Assembly (NCBI GenBank): GCA_004557805.1
Contig: SFFS01000050.1
Coordinates: 1 to 15,626 of the forward strand
Length of the DNA: 15,626 nt
Origin: Clostridiales bacterium
GTDB lineage: Bacteria > Bacillota > Clostridia > Christensenellales > Aristaeellaceae
Reading direction: 5' to 3'
The position numbers were made by a program, and so were the translations under genes. This document shows, one piece after another, positions 7,324 to 14,452 of the stretch (the first letter of the stretch is position 1; the number at the start of each line of letters is the position of its first letter). The notes under the pieces are model-generated. The model made no database searches and was not told the DNA's origin. It saw only the letters and a program-made list of their open reading frames with translations.

Positions 7324-8076
7324 TTACAGCTCCTCGATGGTGGAGCGGATTTCCTTGAACACCTTTTCGTAGTCGGAGTTGTATTCGGCGGGGCAGATGT
7401 AGCGCACCTGGTAGAGCTTTTTGTTTACCGGCACGATCAGGATACGGCCGCGGGTCATCAGCTCCTGCTCGCCCTCGCCCATGGGCATCTTGATGCGGTA
7501 GGTGACGTAGACGCCGTTTTCGCCGAGCATTCTGTTGCTGGCCTTATCGGAGACGGTCATCTGCGGGTAGCTTTCCTTGATCTGCGCGATTACGCTGTCA
7601 AGCTCGGCCTTCGCGTCGTCTTCGTTCTGCGCGCTGGAATATGTGTTCACCACGAGCGTGACGGAGCTGGCGAAGCCGTCGTGCGCTTCGTTGTCCGGCT
7701 CGGTGAACACGAGCGCGTTGCTGTTGCCTTCGATCTGCGAGGCGACCCACGAGGCCGGGATGTTGAACTTGATGCCGAGCTGCTGCGAGGTGTACTCGAC
7801 GAAATTAAAGACCAGCGGCGGCCGCGTCGGCTCATCGATGGGATGGATGAGCATCGGCGTCGCGCCGTCCTCGGGCATTTCTACATCCGCTGCGAGTGTG
7901 CGCGGCGTAACCGTCGGCTCGGGCGTATACGGCTTGGCCGTGGGCGTGGGGGTAGGCGTCGGTTCTTCGGTCGGCGCTTCGGTGGGCGAGGCGTCGCCGC
8001 CGCCGAGCAGCGCGCAGCCGCTCGCCGTCAGAAGCACGGCCAGCAGAATCGCAATCACTTTCAGCATTTTTTTCAT
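7324..8076 (-). CDS. Putative surface lipoprotein with Pro/Thr linker
   Basis: Protein of 250 residues with a type II signal peptide (MKKMLKV, hydrophobic core, ASGC) and predicted lipidation at Cys21. It should be anchored outside the cytoplasmic membrane. Residues 29-60 are a Pro/Thr/Glu linker with (TP)n runs, typical of a wall-spanning tether. The folded part (about 85-250) starts YTSQQLGIKFNIPASW and ends with a motif on entry to a last helix (EKVFKEIRSTIEEL). This resembles PsbP/DcrB-like (DUF1795-type) lipoproteins; that is an inference from pattern only. ATG at 8076 has AAGGAGG 10 nt upstream. It has its own promoter and terminator, so it is probably monocistronic. Function unknown. 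Confidence 0.85.
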   Translation of the reverse strand: MKKMLKVIAILLAVLLTASGCALLGGGDASPTEAPTEEPTPTPTPTAKPYTPEPTVTPRTLAADVEMPEDGATPMLIHPIDEPTRPPLVFNFVEYTSQQLGIKFNIPASWVASQIEGNSNALVFTEPDNEAHDGFASSVTLVVNTYSSAQNEDDAKAELDSVIAQIKESYPQMTVSDKASNRMLGENGVYVTYRIKMPMGEGEQELMTRGRILIVPVNKKLYQVRYICPAEYNSDYEKVFKEIRSTIEEL

Positions 8077-8118
8077 TTAGCGCAAGCCTCCTTCAGGGCA
8101 TTGTTTACAGATAATGAT

Positions 8119-8147
8119 ATTGTAACAGGTTTGTAACGCTTCGTCAA
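8119..8147 (-). promoter_or_regulatory. Sigma-A promoter of the lipoprotein gene
   Basis: On the minus strand, -35 TTGACG (8147-8142), 17-bp spacer, -10 TACAAT (8124-8119). It lies between the recX stop and the lipoprotein RBS. Confidence 0.85.
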
Positions 8148-8169
8148 TGAATCGCTTGTAAAAAGTCAT

Positions 8170-8643
8170 TTATTCTTCTTCCAGCGCGCCGCCCAGCGCG
8201 CGTTCCAGCGCCGCGCGCGCGGTTTCAAAGCTGTAGCCGCGGCGGAGAAGCGCCTGCATGGCGCGCCGCTTTTCGTCGGGGCTGTCGTTTTTCAGCCGCT
8301 TTGCGGCGAAGGAGGCCGCCGCGTCGAGCGAATCGTCCGCGTCGAGCGTGTCGAGCGCCGCCTGCGCGTCCTCCCGGGAGACGCCCTTGCGGCGCAGCTC
8401 CTGCTGCAGGCGGTACGGCCCGATGCCGCGCTTTGCGCGCGCCGAGACCCAGGATTCCGCATACGCCGCGTCGTCGACGAGCCTGTAACGTGTGAGCGTC
8501 TCCATTGCGCCGGCGATCGCTTCTTCGGAATAACCGGCGCGGGTCAGCTTTTCGACGATTTCTTTTTCGGTGTGCGCGCGGGCGGCAAGCGAACGGAACG
8601 CGCGATCGAGCGCACGGCGCTTTTCTTCCGTATTCTCCTGCAT
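8170..8643 (-). CDS. recX: Regulatory protein RecX
   Basis: Small helical cytoplasmic protein (157 residues) that modulates RecA filaments, usually as an inhibitor of recombinase and co-protease activity. It has three-helix repeats and the family signature YRLVDDAAYAESWV followed by RGIGPYRLQQELRRKG, with a further KGV/RGYS-type repeat towards the C-terminus. ATG at 8643 is chosen because GGAGG lies 11 nt upstream and the N-terminus fits the family. The open frame runs on to 8742, but that extension would overlap the divergent coat gene. recA is not in the window. It is divergent from the coat genes, with a 64-nt gap in which no promoter stands out. Confidence 0.9.
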   Translation of the reverse strand: MQENTEEKRRALDRAFRSLAARAHTEKEIVEKLTRAGYSEEAIAGAMETLTRYRLVDDAAYAESWVSARAKRGIGPYRLQQELRRKGVSREDAQAALDTLDADDSLDAAASFAAKRLKNDSPDEKRRAMQALLRRGYSFETARAALERALGGALEEE

Positions 8644-8707
8644 AAAGAAAACCACCTCCGGGAAAAATCCAATCCGTACCCATTCAACGATAGAAAGGAG
8701 CAAAACC

Positions 8708-8905
8708 ATGCAGAATTGTTTCACCAGCAAAGATTTGAGCATCCTCGAGGATCAGCTCAGCCACGAAGCCATCGCCAATCACAAAGCCGCGGCTTACGCC
8801 GAATCGCTTCAGGATCCGCAGCTGCGCGCCCTCGCCGGAACCCTCGCCGCGCATCATAAGCAGCGCTACGAGGCGATGTTCAACTTTCTCAATGGCCAGC
8901 AGTAA
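8708..8905 (+). CDS. Small spore coat-type protein (CotF-associated)
   Basis: Short soluble protein of 65 residues, mostly helical (MQNCFTSKDLSILEDQLSHE at the start, ending HKQRYEAMFNFLNGQQ). It resembles the small helical proteins encoded beside CotF-type coat genes in Clostridia. The start ATG at 8708 has GGAG about 8 nt upstream. The frame reads further upstream, into the recX 5' end, but without RBS support. A CotF-family gene follows 18 nt downstream, so both probably act in the spore coat. The specific role is unknown. Confidence 0.75.
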   Translation: MQNCFTSKDLSILEDQLSHEAIANHKAAAYAESLQDPQLRALAGTLAAHHKQRYEAMFNFLNGQQ

Positions 8906-8923
8906 ATGAAGGAGGCGCAAACC

Positions 8924-9223
8924 ATGAACAACCAGAACACGAACCGCAACGCCTGCGCGCAATGGGACGACCGCTGCATGATGACCGATCTGCTCGACAC
9001 CGCCAAGCACATTACCGAGGTCTACGGCGCGTATGTCTGCGAGGGCAGCAGCGATACCCTTCGCCAGGTGCTCCAGGACAACATGGACGCAACCGCGAAC
9101 GACCAGTTCCAGATCTTCCAGCAGATGCAGCAGCGCGGCTGGTATCAGACCAAGGCCGCGCAGCAGCAGGACGTGCAGCAGGCCAAGCAGAAGTTCGCCC
9201 AGCAGAAGCAGCAGCTGATGTGA
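8924..9223 (+). CDS. CotF family spore coat protein
   Basis: Protein of 99 residues with the CotF-domain pattern. DRCMMTDLLDTAKHITEVYG lies near the N-terminus, then SSDTLRQVL, then QIFQQMQQRGWYQTK, and a Gln/Lys-rich tail. CotF-type proteins are structural parts of the spore coat in Firmicutes, with a ferritin-like helical fold. The start ATG at 8924 has GGAGG 8 nt upstream; an in-frame ATG at 8906 lacks one. It is second in a two-gene unit, and its presence marks the organism as a likely spore former. A mother-cell sigma factor probably drives it, but I could not identify a convincing sigma-E or sigma-K site upstream of 8708. Confidence 0.87.
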   Translation: MNNQNTNRNACAQWDDRCMMTDLLDTAKHITEVYGAYVCEGSSDTLRQVLQDNMDATANDQFQIFQQMQQRGWYQTKAAQQQDVQQAKQKFAQQKQQLM

Positions 9224-9242
9224 GGGATTTTACGAGTTTTTT

Positions 9243-9314
9243 GCGAGGGGGAACTCCTTTCTGGAGAAAGGAGTTCCCCCTCGCGCTCCCCTTCAGGAAA
9301 GCGGGAAGGGGAGC
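9243..9314. repeat. Double hairpin repeat, copy 1
   Basis: A perfect 18-bp stem (GCGAGGGGGAACTCCTTT, 9243-9260, with its complement 9267-9284, loop CTGGAG) is followed at once by a 10-bp stem, GCTCCCCTTC/GAAGGGGAGC (9285-9294/9305-9314). Neither strand has a T run after the stems, so it is not a classical terminator. It lies between the convergent CotF and DUF2500 genes and may still stop or stabilise both transcripts. It shares its GTTCCCCC...CCCCTTCA...GGAAA order with the repeat at 9683-9744, in opposite orientation. Confidence 0.7.
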
Positions 9315-9318
9315 GTTA

Positions 9319-9666
9319 TTATGCTTCCGAACGTTCAAAACTCAGGAATCTCGTTCCCTGAAACGTCAGCTTGCCCCTGTCACCTTCGGCGAGCAGGCCG
9401 TATTCTGTGCCGCTGAGCTGCAATTCCAGCCGGTCGCCGCTTTCCACCTGAAAGGTGGCGTAATAGCTCATGTGAAGCGCCGAATTCTCCATATGCATCA
9501 TGTGCGTGCGCTTGGCCACGACCTCCGCCCGAACCGACAGCCGCGGAGAACGATTGTTCCGGCGCCATTGCGCAATCCCGCTTATCAGCACGAAAACGAT
9601 GCCCAGCGCCGTCAGCCCGAAAATAATCGGGAAAATCATATCCGATGCGTTCCAGAAGAACCCCAT
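9319..9666 (-). CDS. DUF2500 family membrane protein
   Basis: Protein of 115 residues with one N-terminal membrane segment (about residues 9-33, IIFGLTALGIVFVLISGIA), then a basic stretch and a beta-rich domain. The C-terminus has the DUF2500 pattern: YYATFQVESGDRLELQL, then GTEYGLLAEGDRGKLTFQGT, ending FLSFER. The domain probably faces the cytoplasm, given the basic residues after the membrane segment. ATG at 9666 has GGAGG 8 nt upstream; a TTG at 9681 overlaps that RBS and is unlikely. The gene stands alone between two related hairpin repeats. Function unknown. Confidence 0.85.
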   Translation of the reverse strand: MGFFWNASDMIFPIIFGLTALGIVFVLISGIAQWRRNNRSPRLSVRAEVVAKRTHMMHMENSALHMSYYATFQVESGDRLELQLSGTEYGLLAEGDRGKLTFQGTRFLSFERSEA

Positions 9667-9682
9667 ATGCTGCGCCTCCAAA

Positions 9683-9744
9683 TGGTTTCCTTTTGAAGGG
9701 GTTTGGGGGAACTTTTCCTTTTTCTAAAGGAAAAGTTCCCCCAA
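9683..9744. repeat. Long hairpin repeat, copy 2 (inverted relative to copy 1)
   Basis: A perfect 19-bp stem (TTGGGGGAACTTTTCCTTT, 9703-9721, with its complement 9726-9744, loop TTCT). On its left lies a sequence that reads on the minus strand CCCCTTCAAAAGGAAACC, matching the right flank of copy 1. There is no T run, so it is not a standard terminator, although it sits between the P-II stop (9759) and the DUF2500 RBS. Confidence 0.7.
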
Positions 9745-9758
9745 CGTCCCTCATTTGC

Positions 9759-10427
9759 TTACTGTGCGGCGAACTGGCTTCGCAGACCCGCCACCGACGA
9801 GATCGGCAGAGAGAAGGCGATTGCGCCGGCGGGGGTGTCCGGGCCGGTCTGCGTGGTGACGCAGCGCATGATTTCGGCCTTCTTGCCGGATTCGGCGACA
9901 ATCAGGATGACGTCCTTCTCGTCGGCAAGGGATACGCCGAGGAATTTCTGCGCGTATTGTTTGCCGGTACCCTTGGCGTGCAGTACGGTTCCGCCGGAAG
10001 CGCCGCCGGCCCAGGCGGCCTCCATGACCATTTCGGTGTAGCCTTCGTTGAGGATCACGAACACCAGCTCGTGCTCGAATTTCATTTCCGGCTTCGCGCC
10101 GTCGGGGGTTGCGTTGTCCGTCAGATATGCCAAGGTTTTGCCTCCTCCCACGCTCTTGACCGGAACGGACATCATGATGCCGTTGCCGGGAATGTCGATG
10201 AACAGTTTCAGCCTTGCCGCGCGAACGAGCTTTTTCGTCTTGTCCGCATCGGCGACGGTGACGACGACGGCTTTTTCCGTCTTTTCCAGCCCGTACAGGT
10301 TCAGATGCTCCTGCCGGGCGGTGCCGTGTCCGAGCAGCGTCAGGCGCAGCGGCAGGCCTTCGGTGATGGAAAGCGCGTCGGCGGCCCTGTCGCGGTCCAG
10401 AATGATGGCTACGAAGTACAGCTCCAC
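9759..10427 (-). CDS. Tandem P-II-like nitrogen-regulator family protein
   Basis: Predicted cytoplasmic regulator of 222 residues made of two P-II-like (GlnB/GlnK fold) halves, about 3-103 and 119-222. The second half has the clearer pattern: LNEGYTEMVMEAAWAGGASG, GGTVLHAKGTG (145-155), then PAGAIAFSLPISSV (199-212). The first half has the equivalents LLGHGTA (31-37) and GNGIMMSVPVKSV (81-93). P-II proteins sense ATP/ADP or other effectors and often gate a membrane transporter. The start is GTG at 10427, one base after the DUF1538 stop, with GGGAGG 9 nt upstream, so it is translationally coupled to the membrane gene. The long T-loop of classical GlnB, with its uridylylated Tyr, is not evident. 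I infer that it controls its neighbour. Confidence 0.82.
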   Translation of the reverse strand: MELYFVAIILDRDRAADALSITEGLPLRLTLLGHGTARQEHLNLYGLEKTEKAVVVTVADADKTKKLVRAARLKLFIDIPGNGIMMSVPVKSVGGGKTLAYLTDNATPDGAKPEMKFEHELVFVILNEGYTEMVMEAAWAGGASGGTVLHAKGTGKQYAQKFLGVSLADEKDVILIVAESGKKAEIMRCVTTQTGPDTPAGAIAFSLPISSVAGLRSQFAAQ

Positions 10428-10428
10428 C

Positions 10429-11952
10429 TCAGTCCACCTCCCACAGCTCGATAATGTCTTCGTCGGCGAAGGACTCCGGTTTCGCGCCGCGCTCCGCGCG
10501 CTGCTTGAGCACCGCAACCACGCCGGTGATCTGAATCGTAATCAGCGGCATCAGCGCCACCAGCGCCACCAGACCGAACGCGTCGGTGAGGATATTGCCG
10601 CCGGCGGCCTCGCACGCGCCCATCGCGAAGGGCAGCATGAACGTGGCCGTCATGGGGCCGGAGGCGACGCCGCCCGAGTCGAACGCGATGGCCGTGAACA
10701 TCGGCGGCACCGCGAAGCTGAGCGCGAGCGAAATCACATAGCCCGGAATCAGGAACCAGAGAATGGAAACGCCAGTCAGCACGCGCACCATCGCAAGCCC
10801 CATCGCGGCGGAAATGGCGATGGAAAGGCTGATATGCATCACCTTTTCGGAAACGGCGCCCGCGCTGATTTCTTCAACCTGCTTGTTGAGCACGTGGACG
10901 GCGGGCTCGGCTGAAACGATGAACCAGCCCATCAGCATCGCGACCGGGATGAGCAGCCAGCGCGTCCAGCCGCTGGTCAGGCTTTTGCCCAGCAGCACGC
11001 CCAGCGATGAAAAGCCGACGTTCACGCCCGTAAGGAAGATTACCAGCCCGGCGTAGGTGTACAGAAGGCCGATCATGATTTTCAGGAACGGAATTTTCGG
11101 CAGCTTCAGCGCAAAGAACTGGAACAGCAGGAAAAACGCCACGATGGGAAGCAGCGCTACGGCGCATTCTTTCATATACTTGGGAATGGCATGGAGGTAT
11201 CCCTTGCCGAGCGCGACCGTATCCATCCAGCTTTCGACGTTCGTCGCGGCGATGGGGCTGCTCTGCCCCTGATAGACGAACCCAAGCAGCAGCACGGCGA
11301 GAATCGGCCCGATCGAGCAGAGCGCCACAAGGCCGAAGCTGTCGGCCTCGGCGTTTTTGTCGCTGCGGATGGAGGCGACGCCCACGCCCATGGCCATGAT
11401 GAACGGAACCGTCATCGGCCCGGTCGTTACGCCGCCGGAATCGAAGGCGACGCTGAGAAAATTCGCGTCGGTGAACGCGGCCAGCGCGAACACGATCGCG
11501 TAGAACACGAGCAGCACCCATTTCAGCGGGACGGAAAACAGGATGCGCAGCATGCAGATCGTCAGGAAAATGCCGACGCCCACCGAAACGGTGATAATCA
11601 GCACCGTCGTGTCGATGTGCGGCACGTTCCCGGCCAGCACCTGCAGATCCGGCTCGGCGATGGTGATGATCACGCCCAGAATAAAGCTGAGCGCGAGGAT
11701 CAGCCACAGCTTGCGCGACTTGGTCATGCGCGCGCCGATATGCGTGCCGATGAGCGTCATCGAGTTTTCCGCGCCGAACGTGAACAGCCCCAGCCCCAGC
11801 ATCAGCATGCCCGTGCCGATGAAGAACGAGAGCATCAGGTCGGTCGAGACCGGCGCGATGGTGAAGCACAGAAGCGCCACCGTGGCCGCGACGGGCAGCA
11901 CGGAAGCAACGGCCTCCCGGAGCTTTTCCAGAATCAGATTTCTGTTACGCAA
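10429..11952 (-). CDS. DUF1538 family membrane protein, internally duplicated
   Basis: Predicted multi-pass membrane protein of 507 residues, probably a transporter, with two DUF1538 units in tandem. Matching motifs recur about 250 residues apart: AFDSGGVTTGPM (169-180) and AFDSGGVASGPM (423-434), each followed by a DSFGLVAL or DAFGLVAL motif, and AEP at 99-101 and 348-350. At least twelve hydrophobic segments are visible. The start is TTG at 11952, 6 nt after GGAGG. The next ATG is residue 40, inside a conserved part, so the TTG is favoured. It is followed after one base by the tandem P-II gene, which suggests a transporter/regulator pair. Substrate unknown. The duplicated, inverted-looking layout is common in secondary transporters. 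Confidence 0.88.
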   Translation of the reverse strand: MRNRNLILEKLREAVASVLPVAATVALLCFTIAPVSTDLMLSFFIGTGMLMLGLGLFTFGAENSMTLIGTHIGARMTKSRKLWLILALSFILGVIITIAEPDLQVLAGNVPHIDTTVLIITVSVGVGIFLTICMLRILFSVPLKWVLLVFYAIVFALAAFTDANFLSVAFDSGGVTTGPMTVPFIMAMGVGVASIRSDKNAEADSFGLVALCSIGPILAVLLLGFVYQGQSSPIAATNVESWMDTVALGKGYLHAIPKYMKECAVALLPIVAFFLLFQFFALKLPKIPFLKIMIGLLYTYAGLVIFLTGVNVGFSSLGVLLGKSLTSGWTRWLLIPVAMLMGWFIVSAEPAVHVLNKQVEEISAGAVSEKVMHISLSIAISAAMGLAMVRVLTGVSILWFLIPGYVISLALSFAVPPMFTAIAFDSGGVASGPMTATFMLPFAMGACEAAGGNILTDAFGLVALVALMPLITIQITGVVAVLKQRAERGAKPESFADEDIIELWEVD

Positions 11953-11980
11953 ACCTTACCTCCAACGTGTATTGAACGAT

Positions 11981-12002
11981 ATAGATTCATAAAAAAATCT
12001 AT
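11981..12002. promoter_or_regulatory. Inverted repeat in the DUF1538 5' UTR, candidate operator
   Basis: ATAGATT (11981-11987) and AATCTAT (11996-12002) are perfect arms around 8 bases. On the minus strand the repeat begins about 5 bases after the predicted transcription start, a usual place for a repressor site. It could also be a leader hairpin. Confidence 0.45.
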
Positions 12003-12012
12003 CCTATCTTTC

Positions 12013-12041
12013 AGTATACAGGATTCGGCCGTGAGCCTCAA
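12013..12041 (-). promoter_or_regulatory. Sigma-A promoter of the DUF1538/P-II operon
   Basis: On the minus strand, -35 TTGAGG (12041-12036), 17-bp spacer, -10 TATACT (12018-12013). The start should fall near 12006, giving a leader of about 55 nt before the TTG start. Confidence 0.8.
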
Positions 12042-12065
12042 CAAAATGAACGTTAAGAAATTGTT

Positions 12066-12099
12066 AAAAAACCGCCGATGCTCGCTTGAACAACGGCGG
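12066..12099 (-). terminator. Intrinsic terminator of serC-serA
   Basis: On the minus strand CCGCCG (12099-12094) pairs with CGGCGG (12077-12072), followed by six T. The 16-nt loop may fold further. It lies about 40 bases after the serA stop. Confidence 0.8.
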
Positions 12100-12117
12100 C
12101 TGCGGTATTGCTTTTTT

Positions 12118-12134
12118 CCGGCGCGCTGCGCCGG
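12118..12134. repeat. GC palindrome after the serA stop
   Basis: CCGGCGC-GCT-GCGCCGG is a perfect 7-bp stem starting two bases past the serA stop. It is preceded on the plus strand by six T and therefore followed by A on the minus strand, so it is not a terminator for serA. It has the same GGCGC/GCGCC core and T-tract placement as 4174-4189 and 7249-7265. Confidence 0.45.
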
Positions 12135-12136
12135 GA

Positions 12137-13303
12137 TTACAGCACCTGCCGCACGCGAACGACCTGCGGCAGTTCGCGGAGCGCGGCCATGGCGTTTTCA
12201 GGCAGCGGGCGATCGGTTTCCAGCACGGTTACGGCCCAGTCGCCGCGGCCCTTGTTGGTCATGTTTTCGATGTTCAGCCCTTCGCCGGAGATGATCGCCG
12301 AAATGCGGCTGACCATGCCGGGCGCGTTGGCGTGGATAACCTGAAGCCGTGCGCCTTCGGGGCGGCCCAGCGGCATTTCGGGCAGATTGACGCTGTTGTG
12401 AATCGTACCGGTTTCCAGGTAGGCGCGGAGCTCTTCGGCGGCCATGCGGGCGCAGTTTTCCTCGCTTTCGGGCGTGGACGCGCCCAGATGGGGGATGCAG
12501 ATCACGCCCGGCACGCCGAGCATGTCGTCCGTCGGGAAGTCGGTGACGTAGGTGGCCAGACGACCGGAGGCAAGCGCCTCGCGTACCGCTGCGCCGTCGA
12601 CCAGCCCCGCGCGGCTGAAGTTGAGCAGATGCGCGCCGGGCTTCATTTTTGCGAGCGCCGCCGCGTCGATCATGTGGCGCGTTTTTTCGCCCAGCGGCAC
12701 ATGAAGGGTGACAAAATCGCTCTGTGCGAGAATTTCGTCCACGCTTTCCACGCGCTTGATCGCGCGGGAGAGGCTCCATGCGTGCTGCACGGAAATGAAC
12801 GGATCTTCGCCCAGCACTTCCATGCCAAGCCCCTGCGCGGCGGCGTTCGCCACCAGAATGCCGATGGCGCCAAGCCCCACCACGCCCAGTGTTTTGCCGC
12901 GCAGCTCCGGCCCGACAAACTGGCTCTTGCCCTTTTCGACCAGCTTGTCGACGCCTTCCTGCCCCTTGAGCGTCCGCGCCCATTCGATGCCGTCGACCAC
13001 CTTGCGGCCGCTGAGCAGCATGCCCAGCAGCACCAGCTCGGCTACGGCGTTGGCGTTCGCGCCCGGCGTGTTGAACACGCAGATACCGCGCTTTGTATAT
13101 TCGTCGACGGGAATATTGTTATAGCCCGCGCCTGCGCGCGCCACGGCCAGCAGGCTTTCCGGAACGGGCAGCTCGTGCATGGAGGCGCTGCGCACGAGGA
13201 TTGCATCCGGCGACTGCGCTGAGTCGGTCAGCGTATATCCGCCGGCCGGGAGCGCTTCGCTTACGCAATCGGAAATTTTGTTCAGCTTTTGAATGGTAAA
13301 CAT
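12137..13303 (-). CDS. serA: D-3-phosphoglycerate dehydrogenase
   Basis: Cytoplasmic enzyme of 388 residues that oxidises 3-phosphoglycerate to 3-phosphohydroxypyruvate with NAD+, the first step of serine synthesis. The Rossmann motif GLGAIG is at 143-148. The active-site Arg is at 231 (FSRAGLVDG) and the catalytic His at 272 (PHLGAST). Where long enzymes have the catalytic Glu in a FPTEP motif, this one has FPTDD, giving Asp259. An ACT domain lies at about 318-388 (NAPGMVSRISAIISGEGLNI), suggesting serine feedback. This is the short form with ACT but no intervening domain. ATG at 13303 has GGAGG 6 nt upstream, and that RBS abuts the serC stop 12 bases away, so the two genes are co-expressed. 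Confidence 0.95.
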   Translation of the reverse strand: MFTIQKLNKISDCVSEALPAGGYTLTDSAQSPDAILVRSASMHELPVPESLLAVARAGAGYNNIPVDEYTKRGICVFNTPGANANAVAELVLLGMLLSGRKVVDGIEWARTLKGQEGVDKLVEKGKSQFVGPELRGKTLGVVGLGAIGILVANAAAQGLGMEVLGEDPFISVQHAWSLSRAIKRVESVDEILAQSDFVTLHVPLGEKTRHMIDAAALAKMKPGAHLLNFSRAGLVDGAAVREALASGRLATYVTDFPTDDMLGVPGVICIPHLGASTPESEENCARMAAEELRAYLETGTIHNSVNLPEMPLGRPEGARLQVIHANAPGMVSRISAIISGEGLNIENMTNKGRGDWAVTVLETDRPLPENAMAALRELPQVVRVRQVL

Positions 13304-13315
13304 TGCAATCCTCCT

Positions 13316-14389
13316 TCAGCGCGCGGCTTCGAACCGCTTCATGAACGTCACCAGCGCCTGTACGCCTTCAAAGGGCATGGCGTTGTAAATGCTCGCGCGC
13401 ATGCCGCCCACCGAACGATGGCCTTTTAGGTTGACGAGCCCGGCGGCTTTCGCTTCCTTGACGAACTGCGCGTCCAACTCCGCGTCGCCGGTCACGAACG
13501 TTACGTTCATGCGGCTGCGGAACTCCTTTTGCGCCGTGGGCCTGAACAGCCTGCTTTCATCGAGATAATCATACAGCAGCTTGGCCTTTTCGATGTTTAC
13601 TTTTTCGATGGCTTCTACACCGCCCTGCTCCTGCAGCCATTCCAGGCAAAGCCCGCACAGGTAGATAGCCCAGGTGTTGGGCGTGTTGATCATGCTGCCG
13701 TTTTTGTCCTGAAGCGCCCAGTCGAGCAGCTTGGGACAGACCGGCGCGGCATGCCCCAGCAGATCGCGCCGGACGATCAGCACGGCCGCGCCGCTCGGGC
13801 CGATGTTCTTCTGTACGCCCGCGTAGATCGCGCCGAAGCGCGTTACGTCGTACGGCTCGGAGAGGATGTTCGAGCTCATATCGGCGACCAGCGGCACGCT
13901 GCCGGTATCGGGCAGTTCGACGTAGCGCGTGCCGTAGATGGTGTTGTTGGTGGTGATATGCACATAGTCTGCGTCCGGGCTGAGCTTTCCGCGCCAGTCG
14001 GGGATATAGGCATAGTTGTCCTCGCGGCTGGAAGCGACGATGACCGGATTGGTATATTTCTGCGCCTCGACGGCGGCGACGTGCGCAAAATTGCCGCTGT
14101 CGATATAGTCGGCTCTGCCGTTTCGGGTCAGGTTCAGCGGCACGGCCGCGAATTCAAGCGTCGCGCCGCCGTGCATGAACAGCACGGCGTATTCCTCGGG
14201 AATGTGCATCAGTTCGCGCAGGCGCGCGACGGCGTTATCGTAAATCTGCTGATAGGCGGGACTTCGATGGCTCATTTCCATCACCGACATGCCGGAGCCG
14301 GAACAACAGGTCATCTCCTGCTGCGCGCGCTCCAACACGGAGAGCGGCAGCGCGGAAGGTCCGGGGGCAAAATTGAAAACGCGTTCCAT
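13316..14389 (-). CDS. serC: Phosphoserine aminotransferase
   Basis: Cytoplasmic PLP enzyme of 357 residues, close to the usual 360. It converts 3-phosphohydroxypyruvate and glutamate to phosphoserine, the step after SerA. The N-terminus FNFAPGPSALP, the substrate-binding SHRSPAY (40-46), HGGATLEF (73-80) and the PLP lysine K194 in GVQKNIGPSG are all present. The C-terminus has GHRSVGGMRASIYNA. ATG at 14389 has GGAGG 7 nt upstream. It is the first gene of a serC-serA operon. No serB is in the window, so phosphoserine phosphatase is encoded elsewhere. Confidence 0.96.
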   Translation of the reverse strand: MERVFNFAPGPSALPLSVLERAQQEMTCCSGSGMSVMEMSHRSPAYQQIYDNAVARLRELMHIPEEYAVLFMHGGATLEFAAVPLNLTRNGRADYIDSGNFAHVAAVEAQKYTNPVIVASSREDNYAYIPDWRGKLSPDADYVHITTNNTIYGTRYVELPDTGSVPLVADMSSNILSEPYDVTRFGAIYAGVQKNIGPSGAAVLIVRRDLLGHAAPVCPKLLDWALQDKNGSMINTPNTWAIYLCGLCLEWLQEQGGVEAIEKVNIEKAKLLYDYLDESRLFRPTAQKEFRSRMNVTFVTGDAELDAQFVKEAKAAGLVNLKGHRSVGGMRASIYNAMPFEGVQALVTFMKRFEAAR

Positions 14390-14411
14390 GGCTGCTCCTC
14401 CTTTGTTTCCG

Positions 14412-14429
14412 AAAGTGCTTTAACACTTT
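14412..14429. promoter_or_regulatory. Inverted repeat in the serC leader, candidate operator
   Basis: AAAGTG (14412-14417) and CACTTT (14424-14429) are perfect arms around CTTTAA. The repeat lies between the predicted serC promoter and RBS, where a repressor or leader hairpin could act. Short arms make chance possible. Confidence 0.35.
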
Positions 14430-14452
14430 ACCAGAAAAAAATAATTGGAAGT

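Noticed and set aside
5628..7358. 576-residue plus-strand open frame
   Set aside because: Antisense to both CorC genes and their promoter; no recognisable domain.
8644..8742. N-terminal extension of RecX to 8742
   Set aside because: It would overlap the divergent coat gene start and has no RBS, while ATG 8643 has GGAGG and a family-like N-terminus.
9243..9314. Classical terminator for the coat genes or DUF2500
   Set aside because: Strong stems, but no T run follows on either strand; kept as a repeat instead.
11191..12294. 367-residue plus-strand open frame
   Set aside because: Crosses antisense to DUF1538, its promoter and the serA end; low-complexity Arg/Asp/His-rich sequence.
12086..13222. 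378-residue plus-strand open frame
   Set aside because: Antisense to serA, whose motifs are intact on the minus strand.
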